Part shown: piece after piece, positions 52,994-61,561 of the stretch
How positions within the stretch are numbered: position 1 is the stretch's first letter
Layout of the letters: each line of letters opens with the position of its first letter
From: Streptomyces sp. NRRL S-244
Lineage (GTDB): Bacteria > Actinomycetota > Actinomycetes > Streptomycetales > Streptomycetaceae
DNA length: 64,000 bases
NCBI RefSeq assembly: GCF_000717915.1
Contig: NZ_JOCX01000025.1
Location: 50,702-114,701, forward strand
Reading direction: 5' to 3'
The notes under the pieces: generated by a model
What the model was told of the DNA's origin: nothing
What the model saw: only the letters and a program-made list of their open reading frames with translations
The model's database searches: none
Made by a program: the position numbers and the translations under genes

Positions 52994-53401
52994 ATGGCCA
53001 AGTACCTGCTGCTCAAGCACTACCGGGGCGCGCCGGCGGCGGTCAACGACGTGCCGATGGACCAGTGGGAGCCGGAGGAGGTTTCGGCCCACATGCAGTA
53101 CATGCGCGACTTCGCCGCCCGGCTTGAGGGCACCGGCGAGTTCGTCGACGGTCAGGCGCTCTCCCCGGAGGGCACGTTCGTCCGCTACGACGGCGAGGGG
53201 CGGCCGCCGGTCACCGACGGCCCGTTCGCGGAGACCAAGGACCTGATCGCCGGCTGGATGGTGATCGACGTCGAGACCTACGAGCGCGCGATCGAGCTGG
53301 CCGGCGAACTGTCCGCGGCACCGGGCGCGGGTGGGAAGCCGATCCACGAGTGGCTCGAGGTGCGCCCGTTCTACGCCGAGCAGCCCACGGCCACCGAGTG
53401 A
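52994..53401 (+). CDS. DGPF (YciI-like) protein
   Basis: 135 residues from ATG 52994, with AAGGAG upstream. Contains the DGPF signature: VTDGPFAETKDLIAGWMVID, and the YciI fold start MAKYLLLKHYRG. DGPF proteins are encoded next to ECF42 sigma factors and are thought to work with them. The stop overlaps the sigma gene start (GTGA), so the two are translationally coupled. Small ferredoxin-like fold; a catalytic role is not known. Confidence 0.95.
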   Translation: MAKYLLLKHYRGAPAAVNDVPMDQWEPEEVSAHMQYMRDFAARLEGTGEFVDGQALSPEGTFVRYDGEGRPPVTDGPFAETKDLIAGWMVIDVETYERAIELAGELSAAPGAGGKPIHEWLEVRPFYAEQPTATE

Positions 53402-54543
53402 ACGACTCGCTGCTCCGGGAGCTGGTGCCCGCGGTGATCGGTGTTCTCGTCCGTCGCGGAGCCGACTTCGCGGCGGCCGAGGACGCCGTGCAGGACGCCC
53501 TGGTCGAGGCCGTGCGGCGGTGGCCGGACGACCTTCCGCGGGACCCCAAGGGCTGGCTGGTCACGGTGGCCTGGCGCAAGTTCCTCGACGCCGTGCGCGC
53601 CGACACCTCCCGGCGGCGGCGGGAGGAACTGGTCGAGGCCGAGCCCGAGCCCGGCCCGGGCGAGGCGGCGGACGACACGCTTCAGCTGTACTTCCTGTGC
53701 GCGCACCCGTCCCTGACACCGGCCTCGGCCGTCGCGCTCACGCTGCGCGCGGTCGGCGGTCTGACCACGCGGCAGATCGCACAGGCCTACCTCGTGCCGG
53801 AGGCGACCATGGCCCAGCGGATCAGCAGGGCCAAGCGGACCGTCTCCGGCGTCCGGTTCGACCAGCCCGGTGACGTCGCCACCGTGCTGCGCGTGCTCTA
53901 CCTGGTCTTCAACGAGGGCTACTCCGGTGACGTCGACCTCTCCGCCGAGGCGATCCGGCTCACCCGCCAACTGGCGGCCAAGGCCAACCACGAGGAGGTC
54001 GTTGGCCTGCTGGCGCTCATGCTGCTCCACCACGCACGGCGTCCGGCACGGACCGGTCCCGAAGGCAGGCTCGTGCCGCTCTCCGAGCAGGACCGCAGCC
54101 TGTGGAACACCCAACTGATCGCCGAGGGCGTGGAGATGCTCCAGTCCGCCCTCGCCCGCGACCGCTTGGGCGAGTTCCAGGCCCAGGCGGCCATCGCCGC
54201 GCTCCACGCCGACGCCCGCGCCGCCGAGCAGACCGACTGGGTGCAGATCGTCGAGTGGTACGACGAACTGGTGCGCCTCACCGACAGCCCGGTGGCCCGC
54301 CTCAACCGGGCCGTCGCGGTGGGCGAGGCCGACGGCCCGCGGGCCGGCCTGGCCGCCCTGGCGGGGCTCGACCCCTCCTTGCCCCGGCACACCGCCGTCG
54401 CGGCGTACCTGCACGAGCGTGACGGCGATCCGGTGACCGCGGCACGGCTCTACGCCCAAGCCGCCCGATCAGCGCCCAACATCCCCGAACGCGATCACCT
54501 CACGCGACAGGCCGCCCGGCTCAACGCGCAGCTGCGCGGGTGA
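53398..54543 (+). CDS. ECF42-type RNA polymerase sigma factor
   Basis: 381 residues from GTG 53398. Sigma region 2 at about 10-75: AAAEDAVQDALVEAVRRWPDDLPRDPKGWLVTVAWRKFLDAVRADTSRRRREE. Region 4 at about 115-165: LTTRQIAQAYLVPEATMAQRISRAKRTV. A long C-terminal extension (about 180-381) is TPR-like: LVFNEGYSG, RLNRAVAVGEADGPRAGLAAL, AVAAYLHERDGDPVTAARLYAQAA. This extension is the mark of ECF42, which lacks an anti-sigma gene and is thought to be controlled through its own extension and DGPF proteins. The operon is as expected. Confidence 0.95.
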   Translation: MNDSLLRELVPAVIGVLVRRGADFAAAEDAVQDALVEAVRRWPDDLPRDPKGWLVTVAWRKFLDAVRADTSRRRREELVEAEPEPGPGEAADDTLQLYFLCAHPSLTPASAVALTLRAVGGLTTRQIAQAYLVPEATMAQRISRAKRTVSGVRFDQPGDVATVLRVLYLVFNEGYSGDVDLSAEAIRLTRQLAAKANHEEVVGLLALMLLHHARRPARTGPEGRLVPLSEQDRSLWNTQLIAEGVEMLQSALARDRLGEFQAQAAIAALHADARAAEQTDWVQIVEWYDELVRLTDSPVARLNRAVAVGEADGPRAGLAALAGLDPSLPRHTAVAAYLHERDGDPVTAARLYAQAARSAPNIPERDHLTRQAARLNAQLRG

Positions 54544-54677
54544 GCGGCGAACCCCGCTGAAGGCGCAGCCCGCTCGCGGCCGGAGGCCGTAGGCCGACAG
54601 GCCGACAGACAGCCGAACGGCCCGGACCGTGTGCCCCTTCTGGGCCGGCGGGCGGAGCCGGACGGGCTTCCGTGTCC

Positions 54678-55178
54678 TCAGCTGGCGGAGCCTGCCGCCG
54701 AGCCCGTCGCGAGGTCCGCGCCCCAGCGCGCTATCGCGGCAGGCAGGTCGAGCGGGCCCGGGCGCATGTCGGAGTCCTCGGCGGGCCAGTCCTCGCGGGG
54801 GACGCGCCACATCACCTCGAACTCGTTTCCGTCCGGGTCCTTGGCGTAGAAGGACTTGGAGACCAGGTGGTCGCTCGCGCCGACGAGCGCGCCGCACTCC
54901 GTGAGCTTGCGTCCCAGCTCCGCCAGCTCGCCGAGCGTCCCGACCTCCCAGGCCAGGTGGTAGAGGCCGACCCGGCCCTGCTCGGGACCGGGGGCGTCGG
55001 CGCCGATCGCGAACAGCCCGAGGTCGTGGTCGTTGAGGCTGCCGGGTGCGCTCAGGAAGGCGGCGCGACCGGCGGTCAGGTGGTCGACCTGGAATCCGAA
55101 GAGGTCGGTGTAGAACGCCACGGAGCGCTCGACGTCACGGATCCAGAGCACGGCGTGGTTCAGGCGGCGGACGGACAT
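54678..55178 (-). CDS. VOC-family (dioxygenase-like) protein
   Basis: 166 residues, ATG 55178. Strong VOC pattern: RRLNHAVLWIRDVERSVAFYTDLFGF (His8 metal ligand), VGLYHLAWEVGTL (His ligand), FYAKDPDGNEFEVMW (Glu ligand). The full ligand set and the size fit a catechol-2,3-dioxygenase-like enzyme. The C-terminal 35 residues are an extension. Substrate unknown. Single gene with a near-palindrome upstream. Confidence 0.9.
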   Translation of the reverse strand: MSVRRLNHAVLWIRDVERSVAFYTDLFGFQVDHLTAGRAAFLSAPGSLNDHDLGLFAIGADAPGPEQGRVGLYHLAWEVGTLGELAELGRKLTECGALVGASDHLVSKSFYAKDPDGNEFEVMWRVPREDWPAEDSDMRPGPLDLPAAIARWGADLATGSAAGSAS

Positions 55179-55236
55179 GCGGCAGCGCTCCCGGTGGCTC
55201 GAATGGTCTGGCTCGATAGGGTGGCTACAGCATAAC

Positions 55237-55250
55237 GTTCAAATTCGAAC
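55237..55250. promoter_or_regulatory. near-palindrome upstream of VOC gene
   Basis: GTTCAAATTCGAAC has perfect GTTC/GAAC ends and an AT-rich centre, 58 nt upstream of the VOC start. Confidence 0.4.
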
Positions 55251-55293
55251 TACTGGCCCCGGTTCGGGGCGGGGAAGGCGATGGGGGATGGGG

Positions 55294-55316
55294 CCGGCCC
55301 GTGGCGGTCGGGCCGG
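55294..55316 (-). terminator. hairpin after SSI gene
   Basis: CCGGCCCG (55294-55301) and CGGGCCGG (55309-55316) form a perfect 8-bp stem with a 7-nt loop, 24 nt beyond the SSI stop. Confidence 0.5.
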
Positions 55317-55340
55317 AGTGGGTGGGCCGCAGCGGGTGGG

Positions 55341-55781
55341 TCAGAACGCGAAGACGGCGTTGCCGTTCAGGGTCGCGGACATGGTGCAGCTGTTGGCGAA
55401 GGTGTGCTTCCACGCGACCCGGCTGCCCTGCCAGACGCCGTCGGCGGTCACGGTCACGGGTGCGTAGTGCATCGGGCACGCGCGGTTCGTGTCGGGCGCG
55501 GCCAGCAGCCGGTCGAAGGTTCCGCCGGTGGAGTTCAGGGTCGTACAGGCGGCCTTGGGGTCGGGGTGCGTGCCCTGCGCGGACGGCATGCAGCTGAGGG
55601 TGGCGGCGCGGAGGACCGTGCCGGCGTTGGCGTCGTCCCCCTGGGAGACGGAGAAGACCATGGCGGACGGGGCGTACAGGCTGGTCGGCTTGGCCTCCGC
55701 CATCCCGGTGGCACCGGCCAGGCACAGGACGGCGGCGGCGGAGGAGATGGCGACGGAGCGATAGCGCACGACAGGACTCAC
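55341..55781 (-). CDS. subtilisin inhibitor (SSI-family), secreted
   Basis: 146 residues. Signal peptide MSPVVRYRSVAISSAAAVLCLAG, cleavage near AEA-KP. The mature part of about 115 residues follows the SSI pattern: SLYAPSAMVFSVSQG start, four Cys (TLSC, AACT, NRACPMHY, NSCTM) giving two disulfides, and VWQGSRVAWKHTFANSC to the terminal VFAF. The reactive-site loop reads ACPMHYAP, so P1 is Met, as in the archetype that inhibits subtilisin, but P1' is His rather than Val. Controls extracellular proteases. A strong inverted repeat lies upstream. Confidence 0.95.
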   Translation of the reverse strand: MSPVVRYRSVAISSAAAVLCLAGATGMAEAKPTSLYAPSAMVFSVSQGDDANAGTVLRAATLSCMPSAQGTHPDPKAACTTLNSTGGTFDRLLAAPDTNRACPMHYAPVTVTADGVWQGSRVAWKHTFANSCTMSATLNGNAVFAF

Positions 55782-55798
55782 ATTCGATTCGAAGGTCT

Positions 55799-55827
55799 AG
55801 CGCGACATTTGCTTGCGTTGTCGCGCT
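55799..55827. promoter_or_regulatory. inverted repeat upstream of SSI gene; rest of gap gene-free
   Basis: AGCGCGACA (55799-55807) and TGTCGCGCT (55819-55827) are exact complements with an 11-nt spacer, 18 nt upstream of the SSI start. The gap 55782-56192 otherwise shows no gene, though it is relatively AT-rich near 55880-55960 and so probably holds promoters. Confidence 0.55.
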
Positions 55828-56192
55828 CCGATGCGGCTGAGTCTGTCCGAGGCGAAGGCGGATCGCATATCGATGGTCGCTTTACGGACACGTCGTTCGA
55901 ATATCGGATAACGAATGGTCGTTCGGGCAGCTCGCAGGGGGTGTGATCGCTCCGTATTCACTCGGAAACAGGGGGTGACGCCCGGCTCCTCGCCCGGATC
56001 CGGCTCGCTGACCTGCGCTCCCGCGTCCCGCGTTCACCTGAAGGTCATCCGGCTTGTCCGGATCGGTGCGGTTACCCGGCCTCCGTCGCGGTCCCGATCG
56101 GCCGTTCGGGGGAGGGAGTGGCCCGTACGGGTGACCTACCCTGGATCGGAATCGTGAGTTCCGGGGGTCGAGCGCAAAGGAAGAGCGCGTCC

Positions 56193-56984
56193 ATGGGTAT
56201 CACCAGCAATCCCGCGCGCCGTCGTCGGCGACGGGCGGGATCGGCCGTGGCGGCGGCCGCCCTCGGCCTTCTCGCGGCCGCCGGTACACCGGCCCTCGCG
56301 GCCGCGGACGGCTCTGCGGGCCAGTCCTCGGGCATCTCCGGATCCGCCCAGGGCGCCCGGGGCGCCGCGCCGCTCCCGATGGGCATCTCGCGCCTCGCCC
56401 AGGGTGCCGGCCGCAACGTCGCCATCACCATCGACGACGGTCCGGACCCGCGCTGGACTCCGCAGGTCCTCAAGGTGCTGCGGCAGAACCACGTCAAGGC
56501 CACCTTCTGCATGATCGGAACCAAAGCGCAGAAGTACCCGGACCTGGTCCGGGCGGTCGCCGCCGACGGGCACCAGCTGTGCGACCACTCCGTCGACCAT
56601 GACGTGACCATGGACCACAAGCCCGTCGCCTACCAGCGACAGCAGATCCTGGAAGGCAAGGCCATGATCGAACACGCCGTGCCGGGAGTCGCCGTCAACT
56701 ACTACCGCGCGCCGGGCGGTGCGTTCACTCCCGACAGCCGTGCGATAGCCGTCGCGAGCGGGATGCGGCCCCTGGGGTGGAGCGTGGACCCCAAGGACTG
56801 GAGCCGTCCGGGTCTGCCGGCGATCGTCGCCGCGGTGGAGGGCAAGCTGCCCCGGCAGCCGACCGTCCTGTTCCACGACGGAGGCGGTGACCGCAGCGAG
56901 ACGGTCGCGGCGCTCAAGGAGTACCTGCCCTGGCTCACCGCGCAGGGCTACAGCTTCGCCTTCCCGGCCCGCACCACCCCGTAG
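56193..56984 (+). CDS. secreted polysaccharide deacetylase (NodB-like)
   Basis: 263 residues from ATG 56193, with AAAGGAAG upstream; a longer open frame to 56118 adds atypical sequence. Signal peptide with RRRRR start and hydrophobic AVAAAALGLLAAA. NodB motifs in order: AITIDDGPD (metal Asp pair), HSVDHD (His ligands), RAPGGAF, GWSVDPKDW, LFHDGGGDR (catalytic His). It removes acetyl groups from chitin, peptidoglycan or related glycans outside the cell. No partner gene nearby. Confidence 0.93.
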   Translation: MGITSNPARRRRRRAGSAVAAAALGLLAAAGTPALAAADGSAGQSSGISGSAQGARGAAPLPMGISRLAQGAGRNVAITIDDGPDPRWTPQVLKVLRQNHVKATFCMIGTKAQKYPDLVRAVAADGHQLCDHSVDHDVTMDHKPVAYQRQQILEGKAMIEHAVPGVAVNYYRAPGGAFTPDSRAIAVASGMRPLGWSVDPKDWSRPGLPAIVAAVEGKLPRQPTVLFHDGGGDRSETVAALKEYLPWLTAQGYSFAFPARTTP

Positions 56985-57014
56985 GCGCGTGGGGTCGGCC
57001 ACCGCGGCCGACCG

Positions 57015-57644
57015 CTACGCCTCCCGTTCGTGTACGTACGCCCCCGCGCGCGCCGCCACCGCCGCGGCCGTGGCGGCGCGATCGGCGGCGGCCCCGTCGA
57101 GCGGGAGGGCGGTGGTCAGGAGGCGGTAGTAGAGCGGGGCGGACGCCGCGCGGATCACCTCGTGCGGATCGGTCCCCTCGGGCACTTCCCCGCGGGCCGC
57201 GGCCTGCTCGACGCACGGCACCCATTCCTCGACGCGGGTGGTGTAGAAGCCGTACAGGGCCTCCGCCGCCTTCGGGTCACAGGTGGCGGCCGCGATCACC
57301 GCCTTGAACAGGGCCCCCTGTCGCGGATCGGACAGTGTCCGCTGCGCCAGGGCGGCGTTGGCCCTGAGGTCCCCGAGCAGCGAGCCCGTTTCCGTACGGG
57401 GCTGCGACTGCTGTGCCATGTCCAGCAGCAGGTCGGTCACGAGACCGGTGACGGTGCCCCAGCGGCGGTAGACGGTCGTCTTCCCGACCTCCGCGCGGCG
57501 CGCGATGTCCGCGAGGTCCAGGTGGGCGAAGCCCTGCTCGGCCAGGACGTCCGCGGCGGCACGCAGCACCGCCGTGCGCACCCTCGCCGTACGCCCTCCG
57601 GGCCGGGCGGTCCTCGGATCCGCCTCGGTTTCCGCCAACTCCAT
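57015..57644 (-). CDS. TetR-family repressor of the aldo/keto reductase
   Basis: 209 residues, ATG 57644. HTH at about 22-67: VRTAVLRAAADVLAEQGFAHLDLADIARRAEVGKTTVYRRWGTVTGLV. The C-terminal domain is of the TetR_C_11-like type. Divergent from the reductase gene. Two copies of one 24-nt dyad lie between the genes, one starting at its own start codon, which fits repression of both promoters. Confidence 0.92.
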   Translation of the reverse strand: MELAETEADPRTARPGGRTARVRTAVLRAAADVLAEQGFAHLDLADIARRAEVGKTTVYRRWGTVTGLVTDLLLDMAQQSQPRTETGSLLGDLRANAALAQRTLSDPRQGALFKAVIAAATCDPKAAEALYGFYTTRVEEWVPCVEQAAARGEVPEGTDPHEVIRAASAPLYYRLLTTALPLDGAAADRAATAAAVAARAGAYVHEREA

Positions 57645-57667
57645 AACGGGACTCCAGTTCCATTAGC
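57644..57667. promoter_or_regulatory. TetR operator candidate, copy 1
   Basis: TAACGG, 10-nt spacer, CCATTAGC: an imperfect dyad TAAYGG/CCATTA. It begins at the last base of the complement of the tetR ATG, so binding would block the tetR start. Confidence 0.65.
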
Positions 57668-57696
57668 TGCCGAGCCTTGCTAGGGTGAGGCCATCT

Positions 57697-57720
57697 TAAC
57701 GGAACCGCAGCCCCATTAGC
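57697..57720. promoter_or_regulatory. TetR operator candidate, copy 2
   Basis: Same layout as copy 1 (TAACGG, 10-nt spacer, CCATTAGC) in the same orientation, 53 nt further on and 24 nt before the reductase ATG. Confidence 0.65.
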
Positions 57721-57744
57721 GTGGTGCGTGGGAGGGGATTCGTC

Positions 57745-58833
57745 ATGAACGAGATGAACGACATGGACGAGACGAAGGACGCGAAGGACTTCAAGGACAT
57801 GGAGTACAGGCGGCTGGGCGCCTCCGGACTTCAGGTGCCGGCGCTCAGCTTCGGCGCCGGGACCTTCGGCGGACGGGGACCGCTCTTCGGTGCCTGGGGC
57901 AATACGGGTGTGGAAGAGGCGCGCCGCCTCGTGGACATCTGCATCGACGCCGGGATCACCATGTTCGACACCGCCGACGTCTACTCCGACGGCGCGTCGG
58001 AGGAGGTGCTGGGAGCCGCCCTCAAGGGGCGCCGGGACCAGGTGCTCATCTCCACCAAGGCCGGGTTGCCGATGGGCGACGCCCCCGGCGACGCGGGCAC
58101 CTCGCGGTCCCGCCTGATCACTTCCGTCGATGACGCCCTGCGCCGCCTCGACACCGACTACATCGACCTCTTCCAGCTGCACGCCTTCGACGCCGGCACG
58201 CCGGTGGAGGAGGTGCTGTCCACGCTGGACGATCTGGTCCGGGCCGGGAAGATCCGTCACCTGGGCATCTCCAACTTCTCCGGCTGGCAGGCGATGAAGT
58301 CCCTCGCCACCGCCGACCGCCGCGGCCGCGAGCGCTACGTCGCCCACCAGGTGTACTACTCCCTCATCGGCCGCGACTACGAATGGGAACTGATGCCGCT
58401 CGGGCTCGACCAAGGCATGGGCGCGATCGTCTGGAGCCCCCTCGGTTGGGGACGGCTCACCGGCAAGATCCGCCGCGGCGCACCGCTCCCCGCCGGCAGC
58501 AGGCTGCACGACACCGCCGACTTCGCGCCGCCGGTGGAGGACGAGTACCTCTACCGCGTGGTCGACGCGCTCGACGAGATCGCGCAGGAAACCGGGAAGG
58601 CGATCCCGCAGATCGCCCTCCGGTGGCTGTTGCAACGGCCGACGGTGTCCTCCGTCATCATCGGGGCCCGCAACGAGGAGCAACTGCGCCAGAACCTCGG
58701 GGCGATCGGCTGGACGCTCACCCCCGGGCAGATGGCGCGGCTCGACGAGGCCAGCACCCGCCCGGCCCCGTACCCGTACTTCCCGTACCGGCGCCAGGAG
58801 GGCTTCGCCCGGCTCAACCCCCCGGTGGTCTAG
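57745..58833 (+). CDS. aldo/keto reductase
   Basis: 362 residues from ATG 57745, with GGGAGGGG upstream. AKR TIM-barrel signatures: EYRRLGASGLQVPALSFG, FDTADVYSDG (catalytic Asp and Tyr), VLISTKAG (Lys), DLFQLHAFD (His), GISNFSGWQ, VIIGARNEEQLRQN (NADPH-binding). Of the YajO/Tas-like group. Reduces aldehydes or ketones with NADPH. The N-terminus has an unusual Met/Asn/Asp/Lys-rich tail (NEMNDMDETKDAKDFKD). Repressed by the divergent TetR by inference. Confidence 0.95.
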   Translation: MNEMNDMDETKDAKDFKDMEYRRLGASGLQVPALSFGAGTFGGRGPLFGAWGNTGVEEARRLVDICIDAGITMFDTADVYSDGASEEVLGAALKGRRDQVLISTKAGLPMGDAPGDAGTSRSRLITSVDDALRRLDTDYIDLFQLHAFDAGTPVEEVLSTLDDLVRAGKIRHLGISNFSGWQAMKSLATADRRGRERYVAHQVYYSLIGRDYEWELMPLGLDQGMGAIVWSPLGWGRLTGKIRRGAPLPAGSRLHDTADFAPPVEDEYLYRVVDALDEIAQETGKAIPQIALRWLLQRPTVSSVIIGARNEEQLRQNLGAIGWTLTPGQMARLDEASTRPAPYPYFPYRRQEGFARLNPPVV

Positions 58834-58837
58834 GCCG

Positions 58838-59000
58838 GGCGAGGCCGTCGCCATCGCCGTCGCCTGCCGCGACCACGAGATCGTCACCTTCGACCACACC
58901 ACCCGCCACGGCGCGACCGTGTCCCGCCGCGCGCAGCCCTGTCACCCGGTCGCCCCGGGCAGCCTCTGGTACCTGCTCGCCCATGACTGCCGAGACCGGC
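58838..59000 (+). pseudogene. WYL-domain regulator remnant
   Basis: Directly after the reductase stop, frame 58838 onward reads EAVAIAVACRDHEIVTFDHTTRHGATVSRRAQP then PGSLWYLLAHD. This is the core of a WYL domain (ACRDRERLRF...RRWYLVAWD in intact proteins), the ligand-sensing part of YafY-like regulators. It has no start, no HTH and no remainder of the domain. It is a relic of a once larger gene. Nothing else is evident in 59001-59096. Confidence 0.55.
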
Positions 59001-59096
59001 TGGGACGGCGCGTGAGCGCCAGGAATTCGTCGCGGCTCGGTCGCCGGCGAGCTCGGCGGCTGCCCAGTGCCCGGTCTCGGCCGGGACCCTGGGCCC

Positions 59097-59663
59097 TCAG
59101 CCGTGGATCGGGAAGGACGCCTGGAAGGCCAGGCGCCCGTCGGCCCCGTCGCCGATGCGGGCGAGAACCTCGTCGAGCGCGATGAACTCCTCCCATGCCG
59201 CCCGGCCAGTCGCCGCGGCCAGCCGAGCCACGACGAGATCCTCCAGGTCGGGTACGCGCTTGTTCTTCCAGATCTTGTCGGCGAGGCTCACCAAGAGGTC
59301 TTCCAAACCGGCACGCGAGTTCGTCCACGACGCATGCGTCTCGGCGAAACGGGCCAGCTTCGGGCTGACGCCGTGGGCAAGCAGAAGAGTCCGCCCCGCC
59401 TCCTCATGCGCGGACCCGGGCCGGGAGAGCTCAGAGACGTGCACCGTCTTTCCGATGTCGTGCGTCGCCGCCCCGAAGAGCACCGCCTCGCGGTCGAAGA
59501 CCACGGCGGGGTAGCGGTGTTCCACCCACTCGACCAGCTGGTGCGCGACATCATGGACGGCCCGCAGGTGAGCCGCCAGCCGCGGTGGACTTCCCAGCTC
59601 GGACAGAAGCTCCGCAACACGATCCGGTAGCGGGAGCAGCGGCGAATCGGCGCTGCCACTCAT
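59097..59663 (-). CDS. HD-domain phosphohydrolase-like protein
   Basis: 188 residues from ATG 59663 (MSGSADSPLLPLPDRV); the frame is open to 59738, which would overlap the next gene's start, and GTG 59693 is another option. HD-type metal sites: LRAVHDVAHQLVEW, FGAATHDIGKTVHV (the HD pair), HEEAGRTLLLAHG, ETHAS. Cytoplasmic. HD enzymes cleave nucleotides or related phosphates; the substrate is unknown. Divergent from the phosphotransferase gene. Confidence 0.85.
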   Translation of the reverse strand: MSGSADSPLLPLPDRVAELLSELGSPPRLAAHLRAVHDVAHQLVEWVEHRYPAVVFDREAVLFGAATHDIGKTVHVSELSRPGSAHEEAGRTLLLAHGVSPKLARFAETHASWTNSRAGLEDLLVSLADKIWKNKRVPDLEDLVVARLAAATGRAAWEEFIALDEVLARIGDGADGRLAFQASFPIHG

Positions 59664-59721
59664 GGCCGTCGACAAGAGGGTGTTGGTCGTCACCGCGTCA
59701 GGGTACTGACAGCATGCTGCT

Positions 59722-60660
59722 GTGTTCGTCTCCCGCATTCACGTCCCAGAGGCTCTCGCCGCCTCTCACCGTGCTCATTCCGGCGCTTGCGGCGAAGCGT
59801 GGATCGCCGGGCTTCCCGCGCTCGCCGCGGACTGCTCGGACCGCTGGGAGCTGCGGCTCGACGGGGCGCCGCGGCACGGGGTGGTCGCTCTCGTGCTACC
59901 GGTGGTCCGTGCCGACGGCACCTCGGCGGTGCTCAAGCTCCAGCCCGTGGACGAAGAGACGCGGGGCGAACCCCTGGCCCTGACCGCATGGGCGGGAAAG
60001 GGCGCGGTCTCGCTCCTCGAAGCCGACCCCGGCACCGGCGCCATGCTGCTGGAGCGCCTCGACGCCGGCCGTTCGCTCGCCGCCGTCGACGACGACATGA
60101 CTGCCTTGCAGGTCCTGTCCGAGGTCTTGTCCCGTCTGGTCGCCCTTCCGGCCCCCGACGGAGTACGCCGCCTGGCCGACGTCGCCGCAGCCATGCTTCG
60201 AGAGGCGCCGGTGGAGCTGACGCGCCTGGCGGATCCCGCGGACCGCCGACTGGCGGAGAACTGCGCGGCGGCGATGCGGGAGCTCTGCGACGAGCCGGGT
60301 GATCGCCTCCTGCACTGGGACCTGCACTACGACAACGTCCTGGCTCCCCTCCGCACCGCCGACGGACGGGAGCCATGGCTGGCCATCGATCCCAAACCCC
60401 TCGCCGGAGACCCCGGTTTCGACCTGATGCCGGCCCTCCGGAACCGCTGGGACGAGGTGGTGGCATCGGGGGATGCCGCACGGGCGGTCCGGCGGCGCTT
60501 CGACCTGATGACCGAGGTGCTCGGGCTCGACCGGCAGCGCGCCGCCGGGTGGACGCTCGGCCGGGTCCTGCAGAACACACTGTGGGACGTCGAAGACGGC
60601 GAGACCTCGATGGATCCGGCCCAGGCGGCCATCGCCAGAGCACTGCTGACGGACCGTTGA
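59722..60660 (+). CDS. APH(6)-like aminoglycoside/hydroxyurea phosphotransferase
   Basis: 312 residues from GTG 59722. N-lobe: AVLKLQPVDEETRGEPLALTAW (ATP-binding Lys). C-lobe: LLHWDLHYDNVLA (HxDxxxxN catalytic loop; His-Gly replaced by His-Trp as in the APH(6) group) and LAIDPKPLAGDPGFDL (metal-binding DP.P). Relatives phosphorylate streptomycin at O6 or hydroxyurea. No streptomycin cluster here, so the natural substrate is not known. Divergent from the HD gene. Confidence 0.9.
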   Translation: MFVSRIHVPEALAASHRAHSGACGEAWIAGLPALAADCSDRWELRLDGAPRHGVVALVLPVVRADGTSAVLKLQPVDEETRGEPLALTAWAGKGAVSLLEADPGTGAMLLERLDAGRSLAAVDDDMTALQVLSEVLSRLVALPAPDGVRRLADVAAAMLREAPVELTRLADPADRRLAENCAAAMRELCDEPGDRLLHWDLHYDNVLAPLRTADGREPWLAIDPKPLAGDPGFDLMPALRNRWDEVVASGDAARAVRRRFDLMTEVLGLDRQRAAGWTLGRVLQNTLWDVEDGETSMDPAQAAIARALLTDR

Positions 60661-60820
60661 CCCGTACGGGAGACCGGGACTGGGTCCGGATCTTCGTGGT
60701 TTCCGCCAGTACGGCGGCCCGTCCGGGTGTGGAGAGACTGCCAACCAGAGGTCGCGGCGCGTCCCGAGGGCCAGGCCGTCCGCGACCGAGGATCATGACC
60801 ACACACGGGGAGGACACGCG

Positions 60821-61561
60821 ATGAACGCGCAGCAGTACGACGAGATCGGCGAGGCGTACGAAGGCTTCAAGGCGCTGCCGCTGGAGCAGTACGCGGTGGT
60901 GCCCGGCTTCCTGGCCCTGGTTGGCGACGTGACCGGCAAGTCGATCCTCGACCTGGCCTCCGGCACCGGCTTCTACAGCAGGGAGTTCAAGCGGCGCGGC
61001 GCCACGGAGGTGCTCGGCATTGACATCTCCGGTGAGATGGTCTCCGTGGCGCGGGCGCTGGAGGAGCGCGAGCCGCTGGGCGTGCGCTACGAGGTGGGCG
61101 ACGTGTCCGAACTCCGGCCCTTCGAGCGGCGGTTCGACGTCGCGCTGGCGGTCCAGCTGCTCAACTACGCGCCGGACGTCGCCACCACGGAGCTGATGTG
61201 CCGGGCCGTGCACCGGAGCCTGGAGCCGGGCGGCGAGCTCTTCTTGCTCAACCAGTCGCCCGATTTCAGCTTCGACGGGCCGACCCCGGAGAAGTACGGC
61301 TTCCTGAGCGTGCCGACCGGCGAGGAGGTCGAGACGGGACCGCAGGTCCGCACCACCGCGCTCCTCGACCCGCCGGTCTCGTTCGTCGCGAACCGTCCGC
61401 GCCGCGAGGTGTACGAGGACTCCCTGCGGGCGGCCGGATTCAGCGACCTGACCTGGGTCCCGATCCCGGTGTCGGAGGCCGGGGTGCGCACGTTCGGCGC
61501 GGAGTTCTGGGCGGACTTCCACACCAACCCCCCACTGGAGATGCTCCGCTGCCGCGCCTGA
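60821..61561 (+). CDS. class I SAM-dependent methyltransferase
   Basis: 246 residues, ATG 60821. Rossmann methyltransferase motifs: SILDLASGTGFYSREF (motif I), VLGIDISGEMVSVAR, VRYEVGDVSELRPF, FDVALAVQLLNYAPD, VHRSLEPGGELFLLN. The start YDEIGEAYEGFKALPLEQY is typical of small-molecule toxin- or polyketide-type methyltransferases. No pathway genes adjacent; substrate unknown. Confidence 0.9.
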   Translation: MNAQQYDEIGEAYEGFKALPLEQYAVVPGFLALVGDVTGKSILDLASGTGFYSREFKRRGATEVLGIDISGEMVSVARALEEREPLGVRYEVGDVSELRPFERRFDVALAVQLLNYAPDVATTELMCRAVHRSLEPGGELFLLNQSPDFSFDGPTPEKYGFLSVPTGEEVETGPQVRTTALLDPPVSFVANRPRREVYEDSLRAAGFSDLTWVPIPVSEAGVRTFGAEFWADFHTNPPLEMLRCRA

